DNA of 64,000 nucleotides from Simonsiella muelleri ATCC 29453 (GTDB lineage: Bacteria; Pseudomonadota; Gammaproteobacteria; Burkholderiales; Neisseriaceae), in NCBI RefSeq assembly GCF_002951835.1, contig NZ_CP019448.1:372001-436000 (forward strand). The letters are read 5' to 3'. Numbering within the stretch: position 1 is the first letter of the stretch; each line of letters opens with the position of its first letter. Position numbers and translations under genes: made by a program. Shown one piece after another: positions 53,457-63,035 of the stretch. The notes beneath the pieces are model-generated. The model was not told the DNA's origin. It made no database searches and was given only the letters and a program-made list of their open reading frames with translations.

Positions 53457-53534
53457 TACTGATTCCTTAAGGTTCAGGCAGCCTGAAAAAGGTTTTCTGA
53501 ACAAAATCAATTTGTTAATTCCATCGCAATTTTG

Positions 53535-53584
53535 CGCCAAGGACAAAATTGTTTGATAAACCCCACACCCCGCACCCCTTGGCG
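53535..53584 (+). promoter_or_regulatory. rpsA leader hairpin
   Basis: CGCCAAGG (53535-53542) pairs exactly with CCTTGGCG (53577-53584) across a 34-base loop, ending 22 bases before the S1 start. There is no recognisable Shine-Dalgarno sequence at the start. S1 autoregulates through a structured leader in E. coli; a similar role is inferred. Confidence 0.5.
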
Positions 53585-53606
53585 GTGCATGAAAGCAAAC
53601 CAAAAT

Positions 53607-55280
53607 ATGGAAAATTTTGCTCAACTGCTTGAAGAGTTTTCAGCTACCCAAGAAATGACCTACGGCGAAGTAATCACTGCTGAAGTAGTGGATATTACTG
53701 ATAAATTTGTAATTGTGAACGCTGGTTTAAAATCAGAATCTTTGATTGATATCAATGAGTTCAAAAACGCTCATGGCGATTTAGAAGTAAAAGTTGGTGA
53801 TTTTGTTACCGTTACCATTGAATCTGTAGAAAACGGTTTTGGCGAAACCAAGTTGTCTCGCGAAAAAGCCAAACGTGCTGCTGACTGGATTACTTTGGAA
53901 GAAGCCATGGAAGATGGCGAAATCTTGTCAGGCGTGATTAATGGTAAAGTGAAAGGCGGCTTGACTGTGATGATTAACAGCATTCGCGCTTTCTTGCCTG
54001 GTTCATTGGTAGATGTTCGCCCAATCAAAGATACTTCTCATTTTGAGGGTAAAGAGATTGAATTTAAAGTCATCAAATTGGACAAAAAACGCAATAATGT
54101 AGTGGTTTCACGTCGCGCTGTATTGGAAGCTACTTTGGGCGAAGAGCGCAAAGCCTTGATGGAGAACTTGCAAGAAGACACCATTGTTAAAGGTATCGTG
54201 AAAAACATCACTGATTATGGTGCATTTGTTGATTTGGGTGGTATTGATGGCTTGTTGCACATCACAGATTTGGCTTGGCGTCGTGTGAAACACCCAAGCG
54301 AAGTTTTGGAAGTGGGTCAAGAAGTGGAAGCCAAAGTATTGCGCTTTGACCAAGATAAACAACGTGTATCTTTGGGCTTGAAACAGTTGGGTGAAGATCC
54401 TTGGGACGGTTTGGCTCGTCGCTATCCACAAGGTACTCGTTTGTTCGGTAAAGTATCTAACTTGACTGATTATGGTGCGTTTGTTGAAATTGAACAAGGT
54501 ATTGAGGGTTTGGTTCACGTTTCTGAAATGGATTGGACTAACAAAAATGTTCACCCAAGCAAAGTCGTTCAATTGGGCGATGAAGTGGAAGTGATGATTT
54601 TGGATATTGACGAAGACAAACGCCGTATTTCTTTGGGCATGAAACAATGTCAATCAAATCCATGGCAAGATTTTGAAGCCAATTACACCAAAGGCGATAA
54701 AATTAAAGGTGCAGTGAAATCTATTACTGATTTTGGCGTATTTGTTGGTTTGCCTGGCAACATTGATGGTTTGGTTCATTTGTCTGATTTGTCTTGGACT
54801 GAAGCTGGCGAAGAAGCTGTTCGCAAATACAAAAAAGGCGAAGAAGTGGAAGCTGTTGTGTTGGCAATTGATGTGGAAAAAGAACGCATCAGCTTGGGCA
54901 TCAAACAATTGGAAGGCGATCCATTTAATAACTTCTTGTCTGTAAATGATAAAGGTGCTTTGGTTAAAGGTACCGTGAAAGCCGTTGAAGCCAAAGGTGC
55001 AACTGTTGTTTTGGCTGATGAAGTAGAAGCCTATTTGCCAGCGTCTGAATTTGACAGCGAACGCGTTGAAGATTTAACCACTAAATTAAAAGAAGGTGAT
55101 GAAGTGGAAGCGATTATCGTTACTGTTGATCGCAAAAACCGCAACATCAAATTGTCTGTGAAAGCCAAAGATGCAAAAGCAAATGACGAAGCATTGAAAG
55201 CAGTTCAAACAGTTGCTCCTGCTAATGCTGGCACAACTAGTTTGGGTGATTTGCTGAAGGCGTCTTTAAGCAAAAACTAA
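53607..55280 (+). CDS. rpsA: RpsA, 30S ribosomal protein S1
   Basis: mRNA-binding ribosomal protein with six S1 repeats (557 residues). The repeats are easily seen through recurring blocks such as [40 protein letters not shown] and [20 protein letters not shown], each closed by RISLGMKQ or a variant. I start at ATG 53607 ([11 protein letters not shown]), as in Neisseria. The frame extends 25 codons upstream but covers the leader hairpin. ihfB follows after 14 bases. Confidence 0.96.
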   Translation: MENFAQLLEEFSATQEMTYGEVITAEVVDITDKFVIVNAGLKSESLIDINEFKNAHGDLEVKVGDFVTVTIESVENGFGETKLSREKAKRAADWITLEEAMEDGEILSGVINGKVKGGLTVMINSIRAFLPGSLVDVRPIKDTSHFEGKEIEFKVIKLDKKRNNVVVSRRAVLEATLGEERKALMENLQEDTIVKGIVKNITDYGAFVDLGGIDGLLHITDLAWRRVKHPSEVLEVGQEVEAKVLRFDQDKQRVSLGLKQLGEDPWDGLARRYPQGTRLFGKVSNLTDYGAFVEIEQGIEGLVHVSEMDWTNKNVHPSKVVQLGDEVEVMILDIDEDKRRISLGMKQCQSNPWQDFEANYTKGDKIKGAVKSITDFGVFVGLPGNIDGLVHLSDLSWTEAGEEAVRKYKKGEEVEAVVLAIDVEKERISLGIKQLEGDPFNNFLSVNDKGALVKGTVKAVEAKGATVVLADEVEAYLPASEFDSERVEDLTTKLKEGDEVEAIIVTVDRKNRNIKLSVKAKDAKANDEALKAVQTVAPANAGTTSLGDLLKASLSKN

Positions 55281-55294
55281 AATAGGTAAACCAG

Positions 55295-55600
55295 ATGACT
55301 AAATCTGAATTAATGACTCGCTTGGCGGAGGTATTCGTTGAGAAAAACAGCGACACCGAATTGCAAACCAAAGACATCGAATACAGTGTGAAAGTTTTGG
55401 TGGATACCATGACTCGATCGTTGGCAAAAGGTCAGCGTATTGAAATTCGCGGTTTTGGTAGCTTTGATTTGAATGATCGCCCCGCTCGTGTGGGTCGTAA
55501 TCCAAAAACAGGCGAACGTGTGGAAGTTCCTGCAAAACGTGTTCCACATTTCAAACCTGGTAAAGAATTGCGTGAACGTGTAGATATTTCTGCTAAATAA
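55295..55600 (+). CDS. ihfB: IhfB, integration host factor beta subunit
   Basis: DNA-bending protein of 101 residues, partner of IhfA. It has the HU/IHF core with the DNA-contacting arm [20 protein letters not shown], including the Pro that intercalates in DNA, and [18 protein letters not shown]. Directly after rpsA, as in most proteobacteria. A strong terminator follows. Confidence 0.96.
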   Translation: MTKSELMTRLAEVFVEKNSDTELQTKDIEYSVKVLVDTMTRSLAKGQRIEIRGFGSFDLNDRPARVGRNPKTGERVEVPAKRVPHFKPGKELRERVDISAK

Positions 55601-55628
55601 TTGAATTTATTTAATTATTGATTAATTC

Positions 55629-55666
55629 AACGCCACAGAATGAATGTTCTGTGGCGTTTTGTTTTT
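55629..55666 (+). terminator. Terminator after ihfB
   Basis: AACGCCACAGAA (55629-55640) and TTCTGTGGCGTT (55647-55658) form a perfect 12-base stem with a 6-base loop, followed by TTGTTTTT. Unlike most terminators here it is not made of uptake sequences. Confidence 0.95.
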
Positions 55667-55719
55667 GCTGTCTGAAACGGTTATAATGTTGTTTATATTT
55701 TGTTTTTTGGATAATTATA

Positions 55720-57762
55720 ATGCAGCCTGAAACACGTCAATTATTGAAATTAACCGATAATATCGCCAATAAATTGGAAAAATTGCATTTACATAGTGCT
55801 TGGGATTTGGCTTTGCATTTACCATTGCGTTACGAAGACGAAACACAAATTATCCCGATTGCTGCTGCACCCATTGGGGAAATTTGTCAGGTGGAGGGCG
55901 TGGTATTGCATCAGGAAATACAATTTAAGCCACGAAAACAATTAATTGCACGCATTAAAGATGATTCGGGGGCGTGTCTGAATTTGCGTTTCATTCATTT
56001 TTATCCTAATCATCAAAAGCAATTGGCACAAGGTGCAACTGTACGCGCTTTGGGTGAAATCAAGCGTGGATTTTATGGCGATGAAATGATTCATCCAAAA
56101 TTAAAATCTCCTGAAAATAATAAATTGGCTCAAAGTCTTACACCAATTTATCCCACAACCAATGGTTTGAATCAACCCACTTTGCGTAAAGCGGTTCAGG
56201 CTGCCTTAGATGCGGTGGATTTGACAGAAGTACTGCCTGAAAAGTTATTGAAATCATTGAAATTACCGTCTTTGGCGGAGAGCTTGCGGACATTGCATAA
56301 TCCACCGCCTGAATTGTCCATGCAAACGCTGGCAGATGGCGCGTTTCCTGCTTGGCAACGCCTGAAATTTGATGAATTATTGGCGCAACAATTGTCTATG
56401 CGTTTGGCTCGGCAACGGCGAAAATCAGGTAATGCCAAACCTTTGATTGGCAATGGGGTTTTGTCAAAAAAATTGTTGGCAAATTTACCATTTCGTTTGA
56501 CCCATGCACAGCAGCGCGTTTGCGATGAGATTCGAGCAGATTTGGCAAATCATGTTCCTATGCATCGCTTGTTGCAAGGCGATGTCGGTAGTGGTAAAAC
56601 GATTGTGGCGGCTTTGTCGGCTTTGGTGGCATTGGAATGTGAGGGCGTGCAAGTGGCGATTATGGCACCAACCGAAATTTTGGCAGAGCAGCATTTTATC
56701 AAATTTAAACAATGGTTTGAAACTTTAGGTATTCGCGTGGCGTGGCTTTCAGGCAGCCTGAAAAAAAAGGCGAAAGATGAAGCAAAAGCAGCATTGGCAA
56801 ATGGCGAAATTCGGGTGGTGGTGGGGACACATGCGCTGTTTCAAGATGATGTTTTATTTGATAATTTAGGCTTGGTGATTGTAGATGAGCAGCACCGTTT
56901 TGGTGTGGCACAACGGTTGGCATTGAAAAATAAAGGGCAAGATGTTCATCAATTAATGATGTCCGCCACACCTATTCCGCGCACGTTGGCGATGAGTTTT
57001 TTGGCAGATTTGGACGTGTCGTCTATTGACGAATTACCCCCCAATAGAACACCTATTAAAACTAAATTAGTCAATCAGTTACGTAGAAATGATGTGGAAG
57101 GTTTTGTATTAAGCACCTGCCAAAAAGGACAACAAGCGTATTGGGTTTGTCCGTTGATTGAAGAAAGCGAAACGCTGCAATTACAAACTGCTACCGACAC
57201 GTTAGCCGAATTACAAAACCATTTACCCAGTTTAAACATAGGGTTAGTTCATGGACGTATGAAAGCTGCCGAAAAAGCCGCTGTGATGTCCGAATTTATT
57301 TCAGGCAGCCTGAATGTTTTGGTCGCCACGACCGTGATTGAAGTGGGTGTGGATGTGCCTAATGCCAGTCTAATGGTTATTGAGCATGCCGAGCGCATGG
57401 GGTTGGCGCAATTGCATCAATTGCGTGGGCGAGTAGGGCGTGGTGCGGTTGCCAGTACTTGTGTGTTGTTGTTCGCAGAACCACTTGGTCAGGTCAGCAA
57501 GGCGCGACTCAAAGTGATTCATGAACATACCGATGGCTTTGAAATTGCACGACAAGATTTGGAAATTCGTGGACCAGGCGAATTTTTAGGGGCGCGGCAA
57601 AGTGGTGCGCCGATGTTGCGTTTTGCGGATTTGCAAACAGATATGGTGTTGCTGGAACAGGCACGACAAGCGGCGGCAGATTTGGTCGCGCATGAGCCTG
57701 ACGTGGTGGCACGGCATTTGGAACGATGGTTGGGCAGTCGGGAAGGATTTTTGGCGGCTTAG
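55720..57762 (+). CDS. recG: RecG, ATP-dependent DNA helicase
   Basis: Branch-migrates Holliday junctions and reverses stalled forks. 680 residues: N-terminal wedge/OB domain (about 55-150), helicase motifs I LLQGDVGSGKTIVAALSAL, Ia MAPTEILAEQHF, II IVDEQHRFGV, III MSATPIPRTLAMSF, VI HQLRGRVGRG, then the TRG region ARQDLEIRGPGEFLGARQSG. Uptake sequences are read in frame as SGSLK (about 56750) and SGSLN (about 57302). Confidence 0.96.
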   Translation: MQPETRQLLKLTDNIANKLEKLHLHSAWDLALHLPLRYEDETQIIPIAAAPIGEICQVEGVVLHQEIQFKPRKQLIARIKDDSGACLNLRFIHFYPNHQKQLAQGATVRALGEIKRGFYGDEMIHPKLKSPENNKLAQSLTPIYPTTNGLNQPTLRKAVQAALDAVDLTEVLPEKLLKSLKLPSLAESLRTLHNPPPELSMQTLADGAFPAWQRLKFDELLAQQLSMRLARQRRKSGNAKPLIGNGVLSKKLLANLPFRLTHAQQRVCDEIRADLANHVPMHRLLQGDVGSGKTIVAALSALVALECEGVQVAIMAPTEILAEQHFIKFKQWFETLGIRVAWLSGSLKKKAKDEAKAALANGEIRVVVGTHALFQDDVLFDNLGLVIVDEQHRFGVAQRLALKNKGQDVHQLMMSATPIPRTLAMSFLADLDVSSIDELPPNRTPIKTKLVNQLRRNDVEGFVLSTCQKGQQAYWVCPLIEESETLQLQTATDTLAELQNHLPSLNIGLVHGRMKAAEKAAVMSEFISGSLNVLVATTVIEVGVDVPNASLMVIEHAERMGLAQLHQLRGRVGRGAVASTCVLLFAEPLGQVSKARLKVIHEHTDGFEIARQDLEIRGPGEFLGARQSGAPMLRFADLQTDMVLLEQARQAAADLVAHEPDVVARHLERWLGSREGFLAA

Positions 57763-57965
57763 CTAAATGAAAATACAGTGCTTTAAATTCAAGTGATGGT
57801 CGTTTAAAACCCAAAGTACTACTAAAACGTCAGTCTTTTAGGCTACCTGAATCAATTGTCATTTACGCTTAACAAGCATAAAATACTTGCGTTTATTTTT
57901 AGATAACCCATTTCAGGCAGCCTGAAAAAAGGCAGCCTGAAAATCATTTATAAGGAAACATTTTG

Positions 57966-59072
57966 ATGCAGCCATTTCCGATTTACAATTTTTCTGCTGG
58001 CCCTGCTGTGCTGCCTGAAAGCGTTTTGCGTACCGCACAAAATGAAATGTTGGATTACAATGGTACGGGCATTTCTGTGATGACTATGTCGCATCGTGGC
58101 GATGCGTTTGCCAGTATTTTGCATCACGCGGAACAAGATTTGCGACAGTTGATGAATATCCCAAATAATTATAAAGTCTTGTTTTTACAAGGTGGTGCAT
58201 CAGCACAGTTCAGTCAAATTGTGTTGAATTTCGCGCATGGATTTGAATGTGTTGATGCAGTGGTGTCGGGTAATTGGTCGGAAATCGCCTACAAACAAAT
58301 GGCCAAATTGACTCAAACTCACATTCATTTGGCTGCTGATGGTAAACGTGATTTTCAATACAAAAACGTGCCACCTGTGGCATCTTGGGACATTCATCGT
58401 GATGCGGCGTTTGTTCATTTTGTGATTAATGAAACGGTTCATGGTTTGCAATATCGTGATGTGCCACAATGGTCGGCGGATTTGCCACCGTTAATTTGTG
58501 ATATGTCGTCTGAAATTTTGTCGCGTCAAGTGAATGTGGCGGATTTTGGCGTGATTTATGCAGGCGCACAGAAAAACATTGGACCTGCAGGTGCAACCGT
58601 GGTCATTATTCGTGAAGATTTGTTGGAACGTTGCAGCAGTCATGTGCCTGATGTGTGGAATTACCAATCTCATGTGCAGCGTCAGGGAATGTACAATACG
58701 CCAGCGACTTATCCAATTTACATGGCAGGGTTGGTATTTCGTTGGTTGCAAGCGCAAGGTGGTGTAGAAAGCATTCAAAAAATCAATGAATTAAAAGCGA
58801 AGAAATTATACGATGCGATTGACCAAAGCGGTGGTTTCTACCAAAATGATATTTATCCCGATGCGCGTTCACAAATGAATGTGGTATTTCGCACACAAGA
58901 TATTGAATTAGATGAAAAATTTATTCAAGAATCGGTATTGAATGGTTTGCAATTATTACGCGGTTACAAGGCGGTTGGTGGAATGCGTGCCAGCATTTAC
59001 AATGCGATGCCCATGGCGGGTGTAGACGCGTTGATTGAATTTATGCAGGATTTCCAAAAACGTTACGGTTAA
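57966..59072 (+). CDS. serC: SerC, phosphoserine aminotransferase
   Basis: PLP enzyme of serine biosynthesis (3-phosphohydroxypyruvate to phosphoserine), also used in pyridoxine synthesis. 368 residues: YNFSAGPAVLPESVLRTAQ, LQGGASAQFSQIVLNF, and the PLP-lysine in YAGAQKNIGPAG. I start at ATG 57966, with AAGGA nine bases upstream; the TTG just before is not needed. Two tandem uptake sequences (57915-57926 and 57930-57941) precede it. Confidence 0.96.
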   Translation: MQPFPIYNFSAGPAVLPESVLRTAQNEMLDYNGTGISVMTMSHRGDAFASILHHAEQDLRQLMNIPNNYKVLFLQGGASAQFSQIVLNFAHGFECVDAVVSGNWSEIAYKQMAKLTQTHIHLAADGKRDFQYKNVPPVASWDIHRDAAFVHFVINETVHGLQYRDVPQWSADLPPLICDMSSEILSRQVNVADFGVIYAGAQKNIGPAGATVVIIREDLLERCSSHVPDVWNYQSHVQRQGMYNTPATYPIYMAGLVFRWLQAQGGVESIQKINELKAKKLYDAIDQSGGFYQNDIYPDARSQMNVVFRTQDIELDEKFIQESVLNGLQLLRGYKAVGGMRASIYNAMPMAGVDALIEFMQDFQKRYG

Positions 59073-59119
59073 TATATTCATATGTTTATGTATACGTTTC
59101 AAACACACATCAAACAAGG

Positions 59120-59147
59120 CGATCGCCGTGTACATCTCGTATATAAG
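59120..59147. repeat. Left copy of an inverted repeat flanking a lipoprotein gene
   Basis: Matches 60200-60227 in inverted orientation at 26 of 28 positions (shared GTGTACATCTCGTATATAAG). Nearby, AACGACTA is also shared by both sides. Confidence 0.8.
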
Positions 59148-59230
59148 TGAGCGTACTACGCATCATTTTAAACGACTACACAAATAGATTTTCAGGCTGC
59201 CTGAATCAATAGGTAGCCTGAAAATGTTTT

Positions 59231-59256
59231 AGAACCTGCTTACGAACACAGGTTCT
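59231..59256. repeat. Short solo AGAACCTG/CAGGTTCT repeat
   Basis: AGAACCTG at 59231-59238 and CAGGTTCT at 59249-59256 with 10 bases between, the smallest member of the repeat family; it lies just past the 3' end of the lipoprotein gene and may end its transcript. Confidence 0.7.
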
Positions 59257-59271
59257 TATTTGAATGATTGT

Positions 59272-60033
59272 TTAATTATTACTCATATATTGATTGGTCA
59301 ATTGTGATGCCCGTTTTTCAGCGGCGGCGATGTCATCTGCAATTTCACTTAATTCAACGGGTTGTCCATCGCGATTCCAAGCATGAATGGTTTCGGTGCT
59401 GGACATTCCGTGCCACATTTTTTGTCCATTATCATAATAAAAAACGCTTTCAGATTTATCATTTGCTTGATTATTTTCAAATAAAATCTGACCATTATCA
59501 TAATAACCACGAATTTTCACGGGTGCATTTGGATTCAAATGGTTGTCTCCTTCGGTTTCCAAAACGAGCGTACCAGCTTGGTTATAATAACCGCCGCGTT
59601 GCACCAAACCATTTTGATAATCCAAAAATTGGGTAATTTCGCCTGCTGGGTTATACCAAATCACGCGACCTTGCATAACGGCAGAATCAAAATTATCAAA
59701 ATTTTTCATGTCTAACAATATCATGGGATTGGTTTGTTTGGTGTTGCTGTCTTGGTAGAAATCTTGCACGATGGCTTGACCTGCGCGATTTTTGCCAAGC
59801 AATTTGCGATAAAATCCGCCAACTTGAGGGGTGGTTTGCACTTCTCCATTTGGGTTGAAATAAACGATGGTGTTTTCTTTGCTGGATTTCATTTTGTGGC
59901 TAGCGGCATTCGCTTGGGTGGCGAGTAATTTGGCTTGAGTTGGAATGCTGGCGGTCGTGGTGTTCGGTTTAGATTTCAGGTTGCACGCGCTCAATGCCAT
60001 TGCCACACAAATCACTAAAACTGTTTTTTTCAT
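59272..60033 (-). CDS. Lipoprotein with MORN-type repeats
   Basis: 253 residues with lipobox ALSAC (Cys17) and a mature part of MORN_2-like repeats: NGEVQTTPQVGGFYRKLLGK, PAGEITQFLDYQNGLVQRGG, VKIRGYYDNGQILFENNQ, VFYYDNGQKMWHGMSS. Such repeats occur in secreted and toxin-antitoxin-associated proteins but the function here is unknown. The gene is flanked on both sides by related inverted repeats (59120-59147 and 60200-60227), so it may have moved as a unit or been inverted. Confidence 0.75.
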   Translation of the reverse strand: MKKTVLVICVAMALSACNLKSKPNTTTASIPTQAKLLATQANAASHKMKSSKENTIVYFNPNGEVQTTPQVGGFYRKLLGKNRAGQAIVQDFYQDSNTKQTNPMILLDMKNFDNFDSAVMQGRVIWYNPAGEITQFLDYQNGLVQRGGYYNQAGTLVLETEGDNHLNPNAPVKIRGYYDNGQILFENNQANDKSESVFYYDNGQKMWHGMSSTETIHAWNRDGQPVELSEIADDIAAAEKRASQLTNQYMSNN

Positions 60034-60199
60034 TTTGAAACCTTTGAATTAATCTGTGAATAAATATTTTGCCACTATAACCATTTTTCAGGCAGCCTGA
60101 AAGCCTAAAAAGCGCAAAAAGCAGATTTTAAATAATAAATCTGCTTTTGTATCAAATATAGTCGTTTGAAATTAAAAATATAATTGCCTTGTCTGCTTT

Positions 60200-60288
60200 C
60201 TTATATACGAGATGTACACAGCGACCGCTTTATATTTGCAAAAATTGTCAATAAAATCGAGTCATCAATTTTACGAACACAGGTTCTT
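60200..60288. repeat. Right copy of the flanking repeat, running into the dispersed repeat
   Basis: 60200-60227 is the inverted partner of 59120-59147. It continues directly into CAAAAATTGTCAATA and closes with CGAACACAGGTTCT at about 60274-60287, the same right end found at 23781 and 61561. It overlaps the 3' end of leuB by a base or two. Confidence 0.75.
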
Positions 60289-61357
60289 ACATCGCAGCCA
60301 AAACCGCATCACCCATTTCACTGCACGACACAAGTTTGCAACCGTCTTCAAAAATATCGCCAGTACGCAAACCTTGTTCCAACACTTTTTGTACGGCATT
60401 TTCAATTTGTTTGGCACGATTTTCATCGTTCAAGCTGTAACGCACCAGCATTGCCAGCGACAAAATGGTGGCAAGTGGATTGGCTTTGTTTTGTCCCGCA
60501 ATATCAGGCGCAGAACCGTGTGATGGTTCGTACAAACCTTTGCCTGTTTCGTTCAGCGAGGCAGACGGCAGCATACCAATTGAACCCGTCAACATAGATG
60601 CTTGGTCGGATAAGATATCGCCAAAAATATTGCCTGTCGCAATCACGTCAAATTGTTTGGGTGCGCGTACAAGCTGCATGGCGGCGTTATCCACATACAT
60701 ATGGCTCAATTGCACGTCGGGGTAATCTTTCGCCATTTCATTGAAAATTTCTTTCCATAATTCAGTGGTTTCCAACACATTGGCTTTATCCACGCTGCAT
60801 AATTTTTTATTGCGTTTTTGTGCTGCTTCAAATGATACTTTGGCGATGCGGCGGATTTCGCTTTCTGAATATTTCATGGTGTTGAAGCCTTCGCGTTCGC
60901 CATTTTCCAGCGTGCGAATGCCACGCGGTTCGCCAAAATAGATGTCGCCAGTCAATTCACGAACAATCAAAATGTCCAAACCTGCCACGACTTCGGGTTT
61001 TAAAGTGGACGCGTTCGCCAATTCTTTATACAAAACTGCAGGACGTAAATTAGCAAATAAATTCAAATCTTTGCGAATTGCTAATAAGCCACGTTCTGGG
61101 CGCAATGGGCGGTCTAATTGGTCGTATTGTGGCGAACCGACTGCACCCAATAATACTGCGTCTGCTTTGCGACACACATTTTGCGTAAATTCGGGATACG
61201 GGACACCAAATTGGTCATATGCTTCGCCGCCCAGTGGTGCATATTCATAGGCTACGTCCAATCCTTGTGCAATTAATTTGTCCAACACGCGCACGGCTTG
61301 AGCGATGATTTCAGGTCCGATGCCGTCTCCACATAAAATGGCGATTTGTTTGGTCAT
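60287..61357 (-). CDS. leuB: LeuB, 3-isopropylmalate dehydrogenase
   Basis: NAD-dependent oxidative decarboxylation of 3-isopropylmalate in leucine synthesis. 356 residues: [20 protein letters not shown], substrate-binding [34 protein letters not shown], and [20 protein letters not shown] with the metal-binding Asp residues. Start ATG 61355-61357 with AAGGA upstream; the longer frame to 61390 runs into a leader hairpin. No leuA, leuC or leuD nearby. Confidence 0.95.
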   Translation of the reverse strand: MTKQIAILCGDGIGPEIIAQAVRVLDKLIAQGLDVAYEYAPLGGEAYDQFGVPYPEFTQNVCRKADAVLLGAVGSPQYDQLDRPLRPERGLLAIRKDLNLFANLRPAVLYKELANASTLKPEVVAGLDILIVRELTGDIYFGEPRGIRTLENGEREGFNTMKYSESEIRRIAKVSFEAAQKRNKKLCSVDKANVLETTELWKEIFNEMAKDYPDVQLSHMYVDNAAMQLVRAPKQFDVIATGNIFGDILSDQASMLTGSIGMLPSASLNETGKGLYEPSHGSAPDIAGQNKANPLATILSLAMLVRYSLNDENRAKQIENAVQKVLEQGLRTGDIFEDGCKLVSCSEMGDAVLAAM

Positions 61358-61375
61358 GTCAATTATCCTTGCAGG

Positions 61376-61425
61376 GTGCGCCCCGCGCACCGCGTCATTA
61401 ATTTGAAATGGTGCGCGGGGCGCAC
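61376..61425 (-). promoter_or_regulatory. GC-rich perfect hairpin in the leuB leader
   Basis: GTGCGCCCCGCGCACC (61376-61391) and GGTGCGCGGGGCGCAC (61410-61425) are a perfect 16-base inverted repeat with an 18-base loop. It stands out in AT-rich surroundings and ends about 20 bases before the leuB start, so it would form in the leader RNA just before the ribosome-binding site. Confidence 0.7.
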
Positions 61426-61470
61426 TCTATATTATTTTGGTTTACCAAAATTGCTATGTGTTGAAATCTA

Positions 61471-61561
61471 AGAACCTGCTGCGTTTGCTTAAAAAGCTGC
61501 CTTGTATTCGCAAAAATGGTCAATAGAATCAAGTTATCAATCTTGCGAACACAGAGGTTCT
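61471..61561. repeat. 91-bp dispersed repeat with AGAACCT/AGGTTCT ends
   Basis: Begins AGAACCTG (61471) and ends AGGTTCT (61561). The right 58 bases match the repeats at 23719-23781 and 60233-60288. Confidence 0.75.
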
Positions 61562-61641
61562 AAAAAACAGCACATCATCAAAAAAATTTTATATCGTGGT
61601 TTTGATTGTAACTCAAATTGTTTTTCAGGCTGCCTGAAACC

Positions 61642-62961
61642 TCAAAACTTCAATTTTTCTGCCAATTTTTGTGCTGTGCTTTCACGGCGTCTGGCGGCAT
61701 CGGTGGCGTTTTCACCATTGAATGATGACCAATTTTTTTCGCGTCTAGCTTGGGTAAGTTCTTCGGGCAATTTGTCGGCTGCCCACGGTGCGAGTTCGCC
61801 CGTTAAAGCGAAAGCGTCTTGCGATGCGTGTCCACGCGCTTGCAATTTTGCCAACATTTCACGCGCTCTGGCAGCCAATACGGTCAACGTGGGTGCGTCA
61901 ATCAACAAAGTTTGCGTGCCTGTAATTTTATCAGACAATGTTTCCCAATTGGATAAAATACCGCCCAACAAACCACCAATCGCCGTCCCCAAACCCAATG
62001 AAGTCCCCAACGTCAGCGCGTCTAATCCCAAACCCACCACCGCGCCAGTCGCCAAACCTTTGCTTGTGCGAATGCCATAGTGCATCAGCAAATCGCTGTC
62101 AAATGGGTCTTGACTAAACGCTTGAATCGCCCAATCACTGCTCTGCCATTCATTATTATAAAATTTATATAAATCAAGCAATTGTTTATGCAATTGGTGT
62201 TCGGCTTGGCGAATAGTGGTTTGCATTTCGGCTTGTTTTTCGGTCAATACGGCTTCTGTGGCAAACGTTTGGCGAAACGCTGCCACATTCAATAAAAAAT
62301 GAGCAATGAATAAACGCGCTTCTTGATTCAAACGTTGCCATTCTTGGCGACGATGGCGCATGAGATTATCCAAAATTTGGCGTTCAGGCAGCATGGTTGC
62401 CAAATTTTCCCATAAACGTATTTCGCCTTCAAAATCAAATGCGACCGTATCAAAACTGCTGGAAACGTGCAAAGTTCGCCGTGCCAGCATGGTTTGCCAT
62501 TCGCTCAAATCACGCCCAGCGGTAAAGTTAAATACGGGCATAATTGGTTTGGCACACCACGACAGTACGGTCAGCTCGTCTCTGTATTTTGGCAACACAG
62601 GTTCTCGCGCATCAACCACATACAACGCACAATCGCTTTGTAATAATTGGCGTAACACTTTGGCTTCTTGGGAGAATTCAGTTTGCGCGGCGAGGCTGGC
62701 AAGAAACAAATTTAGGCGTTCAATGCCATCTAATTTATTGGGTGTTTCATTGTCTAGCCAATCCAAAATACCGCCAGCATCTTCTAATCCAGGGGTATCG
62801 TAGAGTCGGACGAATTCGCCAATCAAGGCTTCTTCGACATGACGTGTGGTGGCGGCGGCGTTTTTGACTTCGCCAAATTGCGTATCACGCAGCAGCGTTC
62901 GCATTAAAGAAGTTTTGCCTGTATTGGTGTGTCCGACTACGGCAAGTTTGAGTGATTCCAT
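61642..62961 (-). CDS. DUF3482-type membrane-associated GTPase
   Basis: 439 residues with an N-terminal GTPase domain: G1 VVGHTNTGKTSLMR, G3 LYDTPGLEDA, and a FNFTAGRD segment at the position of the NKxD motif, which is not canonical. The C-terminal half contains a Gly-rich hydrophobic hairpin (ATGAVVGLGLDALTLGTSLG, then LGTAIGGLLGGIL) that could enter the membrane. In other proteobacteria this family is usually encoded next to a DUF2868 protein; none is seen here. Role unknown. Confidence 0.8.
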   Translation of the reverse strand: MESLKLAVVGHTNTGKTSLMRTLLRDTQFGEVKNAAATTRHVEEALIGEFVRLYDTPGLEDAGGILDWLDNETPNKLDGIERLNLFLASLAAQTEFSQEAKVLRQLLQSDCALYVVDAREPVLPKYRDELTVLSWCAKPIMPVFNFTAGRDLSEWQTMLARRTLHVSSSFDTVAFDFEGEIRLWENLATMLPERQILDNLMRHRRQEWQRLNQEARLFIAHFLLNVAAFRQTFATEAVLTEKQAEMQTTIRQAEHQLHKQLLDLYKFYNNEWQSSDWAIQAFSQDPFDSDLLMHYGIRTSKGLATGAVVGLGLDALTLGTSLGLGTAIGGLLGGILSNWETLSDKITGTQTLLIDAPTLTVLAARAREMLAKLQARGHASQDAFALTGELAPWAADKLPEELTQARREKNWSSFNGENATDAARRRESTAQKLAEKLKF

Positions 62962-62995
62962 ATTTTACGTGATTGAAATAATAAAAAAGACTGAA

Positions 62996-63035
62996 AGGCA
63001 GCCTGAAAACCAGTTTCCCAGTTTTCAGGCTGCCT
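62996..63035 (-). terminator. gltA terminator made of two uptake sequences
   Basis: AGGCAGCCTGAAAAC (62996-63010) and GTTTTCAGGCTGCCT (63021-63035) are perfectly complementary, 10-base loop, directly after the gltA stop. Confidence 0.75.
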
